Shown: positions 8,149-16,042 of the stretch, one piece after another | Position numbering within the stretch: the stretch's first letter is position 1 | How the letters are laid out: every line of letters starts with the position of its first letter | Source: Mobilitalea sp. | Lineage (GTDB): Bacteria; Bacillota_A; Clostridia; Lachnospirales; Lachnospiraceae | Direction: 5' to 3' | DNA length: 19,159 bases | Assembly (NCBI GenBank): GCA_029974875.1 | Contig: JARKQP010000595.1 | Coordinates: forward strand, 1 to 19,159 | The notes under the pieces: generated by a model | The model's input: the letters and a program-made list of their open reading frames with translations, nothing else | Database searches by the model: none | What the model was told of the DNA's origin: nothing | Position numbers and translations under genes: made by a program

Positions 8149-9189
8149 TTACTGCCATCCGTCTGTTCCGTAATCGGCAACGTTATCTGCATCGATTTTA
8201 AAGGTATCAACTTTAATGTCAGACTCAATTGTTCCTCCGGAAAGAACTGTTTTCATGTTATTATAGCTGGTTTCCGCTAATCCAACGGGAGACTGTGCTG
8301 AGGTTACTGCCAGGGTTCCATCTACAATTGCCTGCTTTCCGTCCGGGGAGCCGTCAACACCATATACCTTGATACCATCTTTTCCAACCGTCTTGCCTGC
8401 TGCCTTTAAGGTTGCTATGATACCTAATGCAGTGGGATCATTAATACCATAGAAGGCCTGGATGTCCGGATTTGCCTGCAGCATGTTCTCAGCGATAGGC
8501 ATAGCCTTTTCAAGTGATGCCTGTGCATCCTGCTGTGCACAAATGTTAAACTTATCCTTCATCCCCTTATCTTCGAGGGCCTTTATAAATCCATCAAAAC
8601 GGTCTACACATGCTACCATGGTAGGTGAATCAATAACTGCAATTTTTGCTCCGTCCGGGAAATCTTCCATCATTGCTTCCCCAATGATATAGCCTGCGTT
8701 AAAGTTATCAGAGGCTACATTCGCGGCAATTAAATTAACATCGCTTACCGGATTGTCTATTGCAATTACCGGAATTCCTTTCGCTTTTGCAGATTCAAGA
8801 ACCGTCTTTACACCGTCTGAATCCACTGCTAAAAGAAAGATACCGGCCACGCCTTGGGTAATAGCATCTTCCACCTGGGAAATCTGTGTTGCCTGGTCAT
8901 ATTGTGGATCGTATGTAATCAATTTATTACCTTCCGCTTCGCATGCCGCTTTTAATGCGTCACCAATGGTTGTCATAAAGGGATTGTTTAATGTTGAAGT
9001 ACAGTATGCAAAAGTCAATCCGCCTTTACCGGCTTCACCCTTTGTAGCTTCCGTCTTTGCCCCCTCCGTTGCCGTACCTTTCTCTGTAGCCGGATCTGTT
9101 GTACTCTGCTGTGTGGCTTTTCCACATCCAACGAGCAGAGCAGAAACCATTGCTACGCTTAACAAGATACTTAATAACCTTCTCTTCAT
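8149..9189 (-). CDS. Sugar ABC transporter substrate-binding lipoprotein (RbsB-like, PBP type 1)
   Basis: A 346-residue secreted binding protein. The N-terminus MKRRLLSILLSVAMVSALLVGC is a lipoprotein signal peptide with lipidated Cys22, then a Ser/Thr/Ala/Glu-rich linker to about residue 52. The Peripla_BP_4 domain follows, with typical STLNNPFMTT, QVEDAITQGVAGIFL, IPVIAIDNPV, YGINDPTALGIIATL and KVYGVDGSPDG segments. Family members bind ribose, allose, AI-2, polyols and other small sugars; the ligand is not deducible. ATG 9189 has GGAGG at good spacing. It is the first gene of the operon, behind a near-consensus promoter, with a leader of roughly 90 nt carrying repeated motifs. It should deliver ligand to the RbsC-like permease and RbsA-like ATPase. 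Confidence 0.94.
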   Translation of the reverse strand: MKRRLLSILLSVAMVSALLVGCGKATQQSTTDPATEKGTATEGAKTEATKGEAGKGGLTFAYCTSTLNNPFMTTIGDALKAACEAEGNKLITYDPQYDQATQISQVEDAITQGVAGIFLLAVDSDGVKTVLESAKAKGIPVIAIDNPVSDVNLIAANVASDNFNAGYIIGEAMMEDFPDGAKIAVIDSPTMVACVDRFDGFIKALEDKGMKDKFNICAQQDAQASLEKAMPIAENMLQANPDIQAFYGINDPTALGIIATLKAAGKTVGKDGIKVYGVDGSPDGKQAIVDGTLAVTSAQSPVGLAETSYNNMKTVLSGGTIESDIKVDTFKIDADNVADYGTDGWQ

Positions 9190-9205
9190 AATCTTACCTC
9201 CATAA

Positions 9206-9282
9206 ATGTTGTTTTTAATTCAACACATTCAAACATTTACCTGGTTTAATTTGGATTTCATGTTGGTATATGTTTGATGTTG
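9206..9282 (-). promoter_or_regulatory. Cluster of ATGTTG / CAAACAT repeats in the leader of the RbsB-type operon (candidate operator)
   Basis: On the + strand ATGTTG or ATGTTTG occurs at 9206-9211, 9260-9265, 9270-9276 and 9277-9282. CAACACATTCAAACAT (9221-9236) is a near-inverted copy of ATGTTTGATGTTG (9270-9282). The TGTTG/CAACA pair also frames 9207-9225. All lie between the transcription start expected from the promoter and the ribosome binding site. They could be regulator sites, or stems in the leader RNA. The responsible protein cannot be named. The LacI-type fusion, DeoR-type or AraC-type regulators in this window are candidates. Confidence 0.4.
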
Positions 9283-9287
9283 TTTAT

Positions 9288-9316
9288 ATTATATCGATAT
9301 TTCAAACTTTTTTCAA
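9288..9316 (-). promoter_or_regulatory. Sigma-A promoter of the RbsB-type sugar operon
   Basis: On the minus strand TTGAAA (9311-9316) and TATAAT (9288-9293) are separated by exactly 17 bp. The -10 is a perfect match and the -35 matches at 4 of 6 positions. Transcription should begin near 9281, leaving a leader of about 90 nt before the lipoprotein gene. The 10-bp palindrome ATATCGATAT (9291-9300) overlaps the upstream half of the -10 and could be a repressor contact. This is the best promoter in the window. Confidence 0.78.
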
Positions 9317-9383
9317 CACTTTTTATTTGGAGATTTCTACAATCATTTTTGTGTACTTTTCACAATGGCCTTTTCAGCACATT

Positions 9384-9420
9384 AAAAAGAGACATGGTTT
9401 TCACATCCCATGTCCCTTAA
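9384..9420 (-). terminator. Intrinsic terminator of the LacI/solute-binding fusion gene
   Basis: Minus-strand RNA reads AAGGGACATGG, loop GAUGUGAAAA, CCAUGUCUCUU and then more Us. The core GACATGG/CCATGTC (9391-9397 with 9408-9414) is perfect, and the stem extends outward to about 11 pairs with one G-U. A U-rich run follows. It lies about 55 nt after the stop codon of the regulator and upstream of the next promoter, so it separates the two transcription units. Confidence 0.85.
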
Positions 9421-9473
9421 TCCCTTTGTATAATTAGTTTTCTGAGTAATTATAGAATAATTTCCATACTATA

Positions 9474-11672
9474 CTAACAATCCATTAGTTGATAGATTTT
9501 CTTCTCTATCTGCTCCAGAGCTTCCTTCTCACTGGCTTCACCCCTTACCACCCTCATAATCTCACAGGGAATTATGGTTGTATAAATATTATTCTTCCAT
9601 CTGCTCTCATCCAGGATCTCCGACATTGTACGTTTTCTGCTCTGCTGATAGCTCTTTAAAATCAATGGCTTCCAGGGCTCAAGGTTTTCAAGGTCTGCCC
9701 TCTCATAATACTCTTTTCTTAAGGTGGAGCCGCCAAGCAGGGCCAGAGGTATCCCATTTTGGTTTCCACAGGCCCATAGTAGGAAATCAATTGTATCCTC
9801 CGGGTGTTTTCCATAGCTGTTCACTCCCAGGCTCCAGCCGCCAAGCACCGGAGTACCGCCCGGCACCAGGCTATAGCCTGTATTTCCCGCAACCTTGGAT
9901 TTGATATAATTATTAATTTCTCCTGCATCCGAATCGTAAAGAATAACCATGGCACAGTTTCCTGTCATAAATTCTCTTGCCGCATCATTCCAGGATTGGA
10001 TATCTGACTCTGAATTATACTGATAAGAAGCGACGAAATTTTTTAAAGCAGCGATAGAATTACTATTATTAATAACCACCTTTCCATTTTTATCAAAGAT
10101 CTTACTGCCATAAGACCACAGGTGCATTAAATATCCTATGGTTGTATATGTGTTTTCCCCAAAAACCAGGGAAGCTCCATATTTCACTGGAGACTGGGGA
10201 TTGAAGGATTTCGTAAAAAATTCCGCGACTAAATTGAATTGGGCCCAGGTTTTAGGCGGCGCCAGTTCTTCACCATATAGCCGTTTAAATCTCATTTTTA
10301 GGCTTTGTTCTTCAAACAAATCCTTCTGATAAAAAAGTAATTGGGCACCTGACATAAAAGGAAATGCATAAAGAGATTCCACGTACATACCGTAATCCTT
10401 TAAAATCCCGTCAACAAAGCCGTCAAAATACCCGCGATGCTTTGCCCTTACCTCATCTAAATTATATACTCCCCCGGTTTCTATAAGGCCTTCCAGCCAG
10501 GTAATATCCATCATAAATCCATCATACCGGCTGTTCTTTTCCATAGAATGGCGGTAAAGCATTTCCTCTAACTGCTTATAGGGAAACAAGTCAAAGGTAA
10601 TCTTTTTTCCGCTTTCTTTCTCATAAATCCGGGACAGCATTTGCAGACTTCTGGAGGAAGGGCAATCAAACATGGCAAAGGACAAGTCATTCTTTGCTTT
10701 TTTGATTCCGGTTTTCATCGGTGAGATAATGTCATATTCAGCCTTTATCACATTAGTCATGGATTCATGAAGATTAGGTCTTTCAATGGCATCCAAAAGC
10801 ATATCCACGGCCTTTGACCCAACCTTTTTTTGAGAGATGCTTATCTGTCCTTCAAAATAGTTTTCATCCTCAATCCAGCTGCTTTCTTTTATAACAATAA
10901 CCGGGATGTTTTTAATTTGCAGGGTCTCCATCGCCTTTTTTACACCCTGGGCAATTAAATAACTCCCTGCAATAATCCCGTTAATTTCCTGATGATTTGT
11001 ATATAATTCAAACATAGCCTGGAAGCCGTATTCCTGGTTAGAATCTACGATCTTAATTAACTCCTCACTATTTTGATATTTTTTATAAATATCTAACAGC
11101 ATCCCTTCTACTAAAAGGTCATGCTCCAGAATTAATCCTATCTTCTGTTTTCCGCCTCTTAAAAAAGCTTTTATTGCAGCTTCAAATGCATCTGTGTAGT
11201 CAGCCACGATACAATCGTAATCATATTCTGTGGATTTTCTTCTACTGACCAGAACCGTCGGAACTTGACCCTGCCGCAACACCGGATTTAACTCTTTCTT
11301 TGTAGCTGAATATATAATAAGCCCGTCTACAGAATGTTCCATGCACTGTTCAATGGATTTTCTTTCGAGCAGACGGTTATTCCTACTAAATCTGACTAAA
11401 ATACTATATCCCTTTTCACGCAACCTTTCTTCAACTACGTGTAAAAATTCCGCATATTCATTCTGTAATATGCCTGGTAATACCAGTCCTATCGTAGTAC
11501 TTTTTGTATTCTTCAGACTGCGGGCATTCGCATCCGGCCGGTAAGAAAGCTGTGCCATTGCGGCCTCAACCCTTTGTATCAGCTCTTCATTCCCTGTTTT
11601 TCCATTCAGGACATTTGATACAGTTCCAATAGAAACATGTGCCAGCTTCGCAACTTCTTTGATTGTAGCCAC
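9474..11672 (-). CDS. LacI-family regulator fused to a family-1 solute-binding-protein domain
   Basis: The 732-residue product is about twice the usual LacI length. Residues 3-24 are the LacI helix-turn-helix (TIKEVAKLAHVSIGTVSNVLNG). A hinge follows at about 49-57 (NARSLKNTK), then a LacI-type PBP1 sensor (about 58-320). Residues about 328-732 resemble an extracellular sugar-binding protein (SBP_bac_1), with FPFMSGAQLLFYQKDLFEE, APPKTWAQF and FMTGNCAMVI. There is no signal peptide, so both sensor modules should be cytoplasmic. An ATG lies upstream at 11753, but GTG 11672 is preceded by AAGGAGG and begins exactly at the family N-terminus MATIKEVA, so it is preferred. The gene stands alone between two sugar transport operons with its own promoter and terminator. 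It probably represses one or both neighbours (inference). The ligand of neither sensor is known. Confidence 0.9.
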   Translation of the reverse strand: MATIKEVAKLAHVSIGTVSNVLNGKTGNEELIQRVEAAMAQLSYRPDANARSLKNTKSTTIGLVLPGILQNEYAEFLHVVEERLREKGYSILVRFSRNNRLLERKSIEQCMEHSVDGLIIYSATKKELNPVLRQGQVPTVLVSRRKSTEYDYDCIVADYTDAFEAAIKAFLRGGKQKIGLILEHDLLVEGMLLDIYKKYQNSEELIKIVDSNQEYGFQAMFELYTNHQEINGIIAGSYLIAQGVKKAMETLQIKNIPVIVIKESSWIEDENYFEGQISISQKKVGSKAVDMLLDAIERPNLHESMTNVIKAEYDIISPMKTGIKKAKNDLSFAMFDCPSSRSLQMLSRIYEKESGKKITFDLFPYKQLEEMLYRHSMEKNSRYDGFMMDITWLEGLIETGGVYNLDEVRAKHRGYFDGFVDGILKDYGMYVESLYAFPFMSGAQLLFYQKDLFEEQSLKMRFKRLYGEELAPPKTWAQFNLVAEFFTKSFNPQSPVKYGASLVFGENTYTTIGYLMHLWSYGSKIFDKNGKVVINNSNSIAALKNFVASYQYNSESDIQSWNDAAREFMTGNCAMVILYDSDAGEINNYIKSKVAGNTGYSLVPGGTPVLGGWSLGVNSYGKHPEDTIDFLLWACGNQNGIPLALLGGSTLRKEYYERADLENLEPWKPLILKSYQQSRKRTMSEILDESRWKNNIYTTIIPCEIMRVVRGEASEKEALEQIEKKIYQLMDC

Positions 11673-11753
11673 AATACCCCTCCTTCTGCCTGTATTTTCT
11701 CTTAAAATTAGTAAAGTATAGAGTAAGGAAAATATAAATACCCACCTTGACAA

Positions 11754-11782
11754 ATTTTATCATAAGGAAGTTTTTTATGCAA
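11754..11782 (-). promoter_or_regulatory. Candidate sigma-A promoter of the LacI/solute-binding fusion gene
   Basis: On the minus strand TTGCAT (11777-11782) and TAAAAT (11754-11759) are separated by 17 bp. The -35 matches at 4 of 6 and the -10 at 5 of 6 positions. The start codon at 11672 is about 80 nt downstream. This explains expression of the regulator independently of the MmsAB-type operon before it. A TTGACC lies 5 bp further upstream but has no -10 at a good distance. Confidence 0.55.
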
Positions 11783-11875
11783 TATTGGTCAAGAATATAG
11801 GGTTGAAAGAAATAAAATTAATAAGCAAAGGGAGAACCGGGTTCATGCCGCACTTTCATGGCAATTTGTGAGTGA

Positions 11876-11913
11876 GAAGGGCAATGCCCGTAATGATAGG
11901 CAATGCCCCCTTC
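11876..11913 (-). terminator. Imperfect hairpin after the URO-D-like gene (possible terminator or 3' stabilising stem)
   Basis: GAAGGGCAATGCCC (from 11876) and GGCAATGCCCCCTTC (to 11913) form an imperfect inverted repeat. GAAGGG pairs with CCCTTC, then a 2-nt bulge, CA/TG, one T-T mismatch and TGCC/GGCA. The minus-strand RNA downstream of the stem is CUCACUCAC, without a U-tract. It could be a weak or factor-dependent terminator, or a stem protecting the transcript's 3' end. Its position 38 nt after the last gene of the operon favours one of these. Confidence 0.45.
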
Positions 11914-11951
11914 ATATTTAAGAAAACTATACACCTATGCCTGCAATATAT

Positions 11952-13211
11952 TTAGCTTTCTCCATTGTATTTTTTTATGGCATTTACCATAGCCACTACA
12001 TTTTCCACCGGTACCCCCGGCTGCACGTTATGGATCGTATTAAATACAAAGCCGCCCTTTTTTCCAAAAGTCTTACAGCAATCCAATACCTGCCGATAGA
12101 CTTCCTCCGGAGTTCCAAAGGGTAAGGTTTTCTGGGTATCCACACCGCCGCCCCAAAACACAATGTGATCCCCATATTGCTTCTTCAGCTCTTCCTTATC
12201 CATATTTTGTGCTGTCCATTGCACCGGGTTTAAAATATCAAATCCTGCATGAATCAGCTCAGGAACCAAAGGAAAAATACTTCCACAGCAGTGTTTAAAG
12301 GTCTTCCATGTGGTATTACCGTGAATCCAGTCATTGACCTTTTTATAGTAAGGAGCATATAAATCCCGGAATACTTCATTGGAACAAAACGGGCCATTCT
12401 GCGTCCCAAAATCTGCTCCGCATATATAGGCAACCTGGATGGTTTCTCCTAAAGCAGCATGCATTTTTTCTAAATTCTTAATTGCATAGTTAAGTTCATA
12501 CTCAAAAATCTCATGTAAAATTTCAGGTCTTGATATGATTGATATATACCATTCCGTAATATCCCGAATCCCCTTGGGCTGTCTCAGCTGGGGACCCGGA
12601 ACCAGGGCAATATCTCCAAACGCCGTTCCGCCAAGGTTGCCCATGACTACATCCGTACTTTTTTCAAAGTGGGGAGCCTGCTTTTTTAACCAGCTTAAAT
12701 CTTCCTCAGAAATATCTCCAAATTCCTCAAAATTATCTTTTATATCGTACTCATCCTCGTCAAACTCAGGAGCACGGTTAATATTATCAAAATAAAAGCC
12801 GGAGCTTGGCATACATCCTGCCGGCGGATAGTTTTTATCCCCACAGGAATATATATAGGTATTTCCCTTCCCGTCAGAGGAGGTAACAAATTCTTCTGCT
12901 ACTAATACCTCCTGCCCCCATGGGGTTCTCCATTCCTTAAATTTATCTGTCTGCTTAAATCCAAACATGGTTCCTGCCCCCCATAAGGGAGTTGTCTGGA
13001 TTCCCATCGCTTCTTTTAAATCATCCTCCATCATTGCCAGTAATTGAACCGGCTCTAAGATTTTAATAGGCCTTTTTTCTAAACCATAGTAAGCTCTTAG
13101 CTTTTCGGCAACAGTGCAGTGAACCCCTGTGGTAGGCATTCCTCCCAGATCAAAAAGTACAGGACCCTCTTCATGTTTTAAGGCCAAGCTTAGTTTTTCT
13201 TTTCCTGTCAT
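11952..13211 (-). CDS. URO-D/MtaA-family protein (uroporphyrinogen decarboxylase-like, probably a methyltransferase rather than HemE)
   Basis: A 419-residue protein with a URO-D fold. The C-terminal half is characteristic: ICGADFGTQNGPF (263-275), FKHCCGSIFPLVPELI (305-320), DILNPVQ (325-331), GGGVDTQKTLPFGTPEEV (354-371) and NTIHNVQPGVPVEN (391-404). HCC at 307-309 matches the first part of the zinc motif HxC of MtaA/MtbA-type methylcobamide methyltransferases. At the place of their later cysteine there appears to be His394. No corrinoid protein or partner is encoded nearby. True HemE is unlikely given the sequence pattern and the sugar context. The ribosome site AGGAGAGGA serves ATG 13211 or 13217, and the frame also has ATG 13232. 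It is the last gene after the MmsB-type permease. The substrate is unknown. Confidence 0.8.
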   Translation of the reverse strand: MTGKEKLSLALKHEEGPVLFDLGGMPTTGVHCTVAEKLRAYYGLEKRPIKILEPVQLLAMMEDDLKEAMGIQTTPLWGAGTMFGFKQTDKFKEWRTPWGQEVLVAEEFVTSSDGKGNTYIYSCGDKNYPPAGCMPSSGFYFDNINRAPEFDEDEYDIKDNFEEFGDISEEDLSWLKKQAPHFEKSTDVVMGNLGGTAFGDIALVPGPQLRQPKGIRDITEWYISIISRPEILHEIFEYELNYAIKNLEKMHAALGETIQVAYICGADFGTQNGPFCSNEVFRDLYAPYYKKVNDWIHGNTTWKTFKHCCGSIFPLVPELIHAGFDILNPVQWTAQNMDKEELKKQYGDHIVFWGGGVDTQKTLPFGTPEEVYRQVLDCCKTFGKKGGFVFNTIHNVQPGVPVENVVAMVNAIKKYNGES

Positions 13212-13274
13212 ATACATTCCTCTCCTATTCATAATGTGGCTGCATATTAAAATTGCGTTTATGTTCCCGTGGCA

Positions 13275-14435
13275 CTACCGCCTTTTCGAGTGGTTAATCA
13301 CATCAAATACCACTGCAATCAGTAAAACCATTCCTTTAATTGCTTTCTGCCAATCCGTTCCTATCCCCACAATTGACATTCCATTATTTAACACACCCAT
13401 GACCAGCCCGCCGATAATGGCTCCCACTACCTTTCCCACTCCACCGGAAGCGGAGGCACCTCCTATGTAACAGGCTGCGATGGCATCCAACTCAAAGCCG
13501 TCACCTGCTGTCGGGTTTGCACAATTAATTCTTGCCGAGTATACAATTCCTGCAAATGCCGCTAAAAATCCCATATTAAGAAAAGTTATAAACTTCACTC
13601 TCTTCGTCTTTATTCCGGATAATTCCGTAGCTCTTTCATTTCCCCCTAATGCATAAATATGCCTTCCGAGCACTGTTTTCTGGGTAATAAAGCTGTACAG
13701 AAGAGTTAATATCCCTAAGATGATCAGTATTACAGGTGCTCCCTTAAACCTGGTCAGCCAATAGGTTGAAAACCCTATGATAAAAACGATGGCAGCAAGC
13801 TTTCCGATGAAAGTACCATTGCCGGAAATCTGAAATCCATAAAGGATTTCCCTTTTTCTATGATGAATCTCAGAAACCACAAAAAAAACAGCCAGCAGGA
13901 TACCAATCAAAACAGTTGACACATGTAGCTTTTCCATCCCGCCGATATCCGGTGTATAAGCCTGCGCTATGTATTGGTAAGCATCCGGATAAGGACCAAT
14001 TGTCTTTCCCTGCGTAATAACCAAGGTTAAGCCCCTGAATAATAACATGCTGGCTAACGTCACAATAAAGGCTGGAATCTTTACATAGGCAACCCAGAAT
14101 CCATTCCATGCCCCTATGGCAATCCCGATGACCAGCCCCAGAAGGATACCCGCTGCTACAGGCAATTTTGTAGCTCCCACTAAAACGGTGCTTGTGACAG
14201 CCCCTGTCAAAGCAACCACGGAGCCAACTGACAAATCAATATTTCCGGCCAATATAACCGGCAGCATTCCAATCGCAAGGATCAGAATATATCCATTTTG
14301 CATGATTAATTTTGATATATTCATCGGTACTAATAATACACCTTTGGTCAGCCACTGAAACAAGACGGTTATTACTACCAATGCAATAATCATTCCATAT
14401 TTATCGAGTTCTAAATGAAATGTTTTCTTATTCAT
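13275..14435 (-). CDS. mmsB: Multiple-sugar ABC transporter permease (MmsB/GguB/XylH-like)
   Basis: A 386-residue, strongly hydrophobic permease of the BPD_transp_2 family. It is longer than the RbsC-like paralogue in this window, as expected for the XylH/GguB branch. The signature [17 protein letters not shown] follows the first helices. [19 protein letters not shown] is the ATPase-contacting loop. [19 protein letters not shown] precedes the last helices. A polar stretch near residues 195-205 ([13 protein letters not shown]) is part of the extra central region of this branch. The ATG has AGGAGGAG upstream and overlaps the ATPase gene by 8 bp, indicating translational coupling. It works with the ChvE-type lipoprotein and MmsA-type ATPase. 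The URO-D-like gene follows after about 63 nt. Confidence 0.93.
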   Translation of the reverse strand: MNKKTFHLELDKYGMIIALVVITVLFQWLTKGVLLVPMNISKLIMQNGYILILAIGMLPVILAGNIDLSVGSVVALTGAVTSTVLVGATKLPVAAGILLGLVIGIAIGAWNGFWVAYVKIPAFIVTLASMLLFRGLTLVITQGKTIGPYPDAYQYIAQAYTPDIGGMEKLHVSTVLIGILLAVFFVVSEIHHRKREILYGFQISGNGTFIGKLAAIVFIIGFSTYWLTRFKGAPVILIILGILTLLYSFITQKTVLGRHIYALGGNERATELSGIKTKRVKFITFLNMGFLAAFAGIVYSARINCANPTAGDGFELDAIAACYIGGASASGGVGKVVGAIIGGLVMGVLNNGMSIVGIGTDWQKAIKGMVLLIAVVFDVINHSKRR

Positions 14436-15975
14436 TTTGACTCCTCCTGTTACTTTGCATTATTGACTGCATTATTTTTTCCTGGCTCGCCTCTTCCCTT
14501 GAGAACTCACCGGTGATACGTCCTTCATTCATAACATATATCCGGTCACTTATACCCAGTACCTCTGGCAATTCTGAGGATATAACCAATATACTTTTTC
14601 CCTTGGAGGCTAAATCGTTCATGATATTATATATTTCATATTTTGCACCTACATCAATTCCTCTTGTCGGCTCATCCAGGATTAGCAGGTCCGGATTTGA
14701 ATAAATCCATCTGGCCAGTAATACCTTCTGCTGATTTCCACCAGAAAGATTATTAGCTGCCTGATGGATACCCGGTGCCTTTATTTCCAGCTTCTTCAAA
14801 TATTCTTCGGAAACCTTTACCTCTTCATGCTGGTTAACAATGCCTTTTGCGGAAAGCCTCTTCAAGCTTGGCAGTGAAATATTGACCCGTATGCTATCGT
14901 GTAAAATCAGGCCTAATGCTTTTCTATCCTCCGTAAGATATGCAAGCCCATTTTCAATTGCGGAATAAACAGTGCTTACATTAATCTCTTTTCCGTCTTT
15001 TTCCACCCTTCCGCTGATTCTGGAACCATAGGATCTTCCAAAAATACTCATGGCAAGCTCAGTTCTTCCTGCCCCCATAAGTCCTGCTATTCCTACAACT
15101 TCTCCCTTTCTAATGTTCATATTGATATGGTCAATCACTATCTTTTCTTTGTATTCCGGTGAATATATGGTCCAATCCTTTATTTCAAACCGTACATCAC
15201 CTATGTTGCTTTCCCTCTTTGGATAGAGATTCGTTAGCTCCCTTCCCACCATGCCTTTAATGATACGTTCTTCCGTTATTGGGTCATTCCCTGTATCTAA
15301 GGTCTCTACCGTGCTGCCATCCCTCAAAATTGTTATTTCATCTGCCACCTTAGTGATTTCCGGCAATTTATGGGAAATAATAATTGCCGTCATTCCATGC
15401 TCTTTACGTAATTTAAGAATCAGCTTTAAAAGCCTGTCGCTTTCCTCGTCATTTAACGCTGCTGTCGGTTCATCTAAGATTAATAGCTTTACCTTTTTAG
15501 ACAATGCCTTGGCGATTTCCACCATTTGCTGCTTTCCTACTCCTATTTGATTAATCAGGGTGCCCGGATTTTCCTTTAAGCCCACAATTTCCATAAGCTT
15601 CAAGGCCTCTTTCCTGTATTCCAGCCAGTCAATGACACCGTTATGACTGTGCTCATTCCCCAGGAAGATATTTTCCATAATGGATAATCCAGGAATTAAG
15701 GCGAGCTCCTGATGTATAATTACAATCCCTTTTTTCTCGCTTTCCCTTATATTTTTAAATTCACATTCCTTCTCTTCAAACAATATTTTCCCCTCATAAG
15801 TTCCATGGGGATAGACTCCGCTGAGTACTTTCATCAATGTGGATTTACCTGCACCATTTTCACCAACTAAGGCATGAATTGTTTTTTCTTTCACCCTTAT
15901 ATTTACATTATCTAAGGCTCGGACACCTGGAAACTTTTTTGTAATTTGATTCATTTCTAATAACGTTTTATCCAT
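14428..15975 (-). CDS. mmsA: Multiple-sugar ABC transporter ATPase with two nucleotide-binding domains (MmsA/GguA/XylG-like)
   Basis: A 515-residue tandem ABC ATPase. NBD1 has Walker [10 protein letters not shown] (38-46), a reduced signature (IGVGKQQ) and Walker B LLILDEP (164-170). NBD2 has the degenerate GLMGAGRT (298-305), full signature LSGGNQQ (410-416) and Walker B LLILDEP (430-436). A GTG at 15987 is in frame, but it lies inside the ribosome site GTGGAGG, so ATG 15975 is the start. The gene follows the ChvE-type gene across a 13-bp hairpin and overlaps the permease gene. It resembles the RbsA-like ATPase of the left operon in domain layout, but belongs to the other branch judging by its partners. 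Confidence 0.94.
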   Translation of the reverse strand: MDKTLLEMNQITKKFPGVRALDNVNIRVKEKTIHALVGENGAGKSTLMKVLSGVYPHGTYEGKILFEEKECEFKNIRESEKKGIVIIHQELALIPGLSIMENIFLGNEHSHNGVIDWLEYRKEALKLMEIVGLKENPGTLINQIGVGKQQMVEIAKALSKKVKLLILDEPTAALNDEESDRLLKLILKLRKEHGMTAIIISHKLPEITKVADEITILRDGSTVETLDTGNDPITEERIIKGMVGRELTNLYPKRESNIGDVRFEIKDWTIYSPEYKEKIVIDHINMNIRKGEVVGIAGLMGAGRTELAMSIFGRSYGSRISGRVEKDGKEINVSTVYSAIENGLAYLTEDRKALGLILHDSIRVNISLPSLKRLSAKGIVNQHEEVKVSEEYLKKLEIKAPGIHQAANNLSGGNQQKVLLARWIYSNPDLLILDEPTRGIDVGAKYEIYNIMNDLASKGKSILVISSELPEVLGISDRIYVMNEGRITGEFSREEASQEKIMQSIMQSNRRSQNE

Positions 15976-15993
15976 CCTAACCTCCACTTAATT

Positions 15994-16034
15994 TATAAGG
16001 GACTGCTGCAGTATATTTCCGGCAGTCCCTTATA
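15994..16034 (-). promoter_or_regulatory. 13-bp perfect hairpin between the chvE-like and mmsA-like genes
   Basis: TATAAGGGACTGC (15994-16006) and GCAGTCCCTTATA (16022-16034) are perfect inverted repeats around a 15-nt loop. On the minus strand the stem starts 8 nt after the stop codon of the binding-protein gene. It is followed by AAUUAAG and then the ribosome site of the ATPase gene. No U-tract follows, so it is probably not a full terminator. A stem here typically stabilises the abundant binding-protein mRNA and lowers read-through into the membrane components (known for other sugar importer operons, inferred here). Confidence 0.7.
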
Positions 16035-16042
16035 CTAACCTT

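Noticed and set aside
9190..9287. A riboswitch in the leader of the RbsB-type operon
   Set aside because: Repeats are present, but no conserved core of a known riboswitch class is recognised and no leader terminator follows. Operator sites are the simpler reading.
11673..11753. N-terminal extension of the LacI-type fusion from ATG 11753, which looks hydrophobic (FIFSLLYTLLIL) like a membrane anchor
   Set aside because: It overlaps the candidate promoter, while GTG 11672 has AAGGAGG at good spacing and begins exactly where LacI proteins begin. The hydrophobic stretch is most likely untranslated leader.
11952..13211. Annotation as HemE (uroporphyrinogen decarboxylase of heme synthesis)
   Set aside because: Sequence motifs fit the MtaA/URO-D-like branch with an HCC metal motif, no tetrapyrrole genes are nearby, and the gene sits in a sugar operon.
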